From Fimousia sp045616445 (GTDB lineage: Bacteria > Bacillota > Clostridia > Lachnospirales > Lachnospiraceae), in NCBI GenBank assembly GCA_045616445.1, contig JAZLGR010000023.1, positions 1-21,945 of the forward strand: a DNA stretch of 21,945 nucleotides, written 5' to 3'. The notes beneath the pieces are model-generated. The model saw only the letters and a list, made by a program, of their open reading frames with translations. It searched no databases and was not told where the DNA came from. Both the position numbers and the translations under genes were made by a program. Below, piece by piece: positions 21,463 through 21,945 of the stretch. How positions within the stretch are numbered: position 1 is the first letter of the stretch; every line of letters starts with the position of its first letter.

Positions 21463-21945
<483 letters not shown>

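Overview
The window looks like chromosomal DNA of a low-to-moderate GC Gram-positive anaerobe of the class Clostridia, most likely family Lachnospiraceae. This is inferred from gene content (YtrA-type GntR, MarR plus paired ABC exporters, DUF6017-type replication protein, Maf), strong GGAGG ribosome binding sites, sigma-A promoters with 16-18 bp spacing, and U-rich intrinsic terminators. The species cannot be named from sequence alone. Every protein-coding gene and every tRNA/rRNA gene lies on the minus strand, so the window is transcribed from right to left.

Right end, about 20.6-21.9 kb: the 3' part of a 23S rRNA gene, followed directly by eight tRNA genes (Asn, Glu, Thr, Met/Ile2, Asp, Val, Leu, Arg) and a strong terminator. 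No 5S gene lies between the 23S and the tRNAs. About 18.5-20.4 kb: a two-gene fructose operon (DeoR-family regulator, then 1-phosphofructokinase) with a 12-bp direct repeat upstream and a terminator downstream. About 17.2-18.6 kb: a secreted SH3-NlpC/P60 cell-wall hydrolase with a WalR-like box in its promoter region, then a tandem pair of tRNA-Gln(CUG) genes.

About 12.2-17.2 kb: one apparent operon starting with a YtrA-type GntR repressor, an ABC ATPase, a membrane permease and an unrecognised membrane-anchored extracytoplasmic protein, and continuing into maf and truA. Right after truA lies a near-complete 309-bp palindrome without coding potential. About 7.2-11.8 kb: a MarR regulator with three GTTAAC operator copies in its promoter region, translationally overlapped with a heterodimeric ABC exporter pair. 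One NBD of that pair has lost the catalytic Glu and the switch His, and the other has the altered signature motif. About 5.7-7.2 kb: a phosphohexomutase with its own promoter.

About 5.3-5.45 kb: on the otherwise empty plus strand, a promoter, a 5' hairpin, a C-rich single-stranded stretch and a terminator hairpin together predict a small RNA of about 100 nt. About 1.5-5.2 kb: an rlmL-type rRNA methyltransferase, rdgB, a YfcE-like phosphoesterase and rlmD, apparently co-transcribed. Left end, 1-1.5 kb: a ParB-like protein and the start of a DUF6017-type replication protein. Both are accessory-element genes abutting the 3' end of rlmD, a known insertion site for integrative elements.

The best candidates for something undescribed are the 309-bp palindrome, the plus-strand C-rich small RNA, and the putative integrative-element junction at rlmD.
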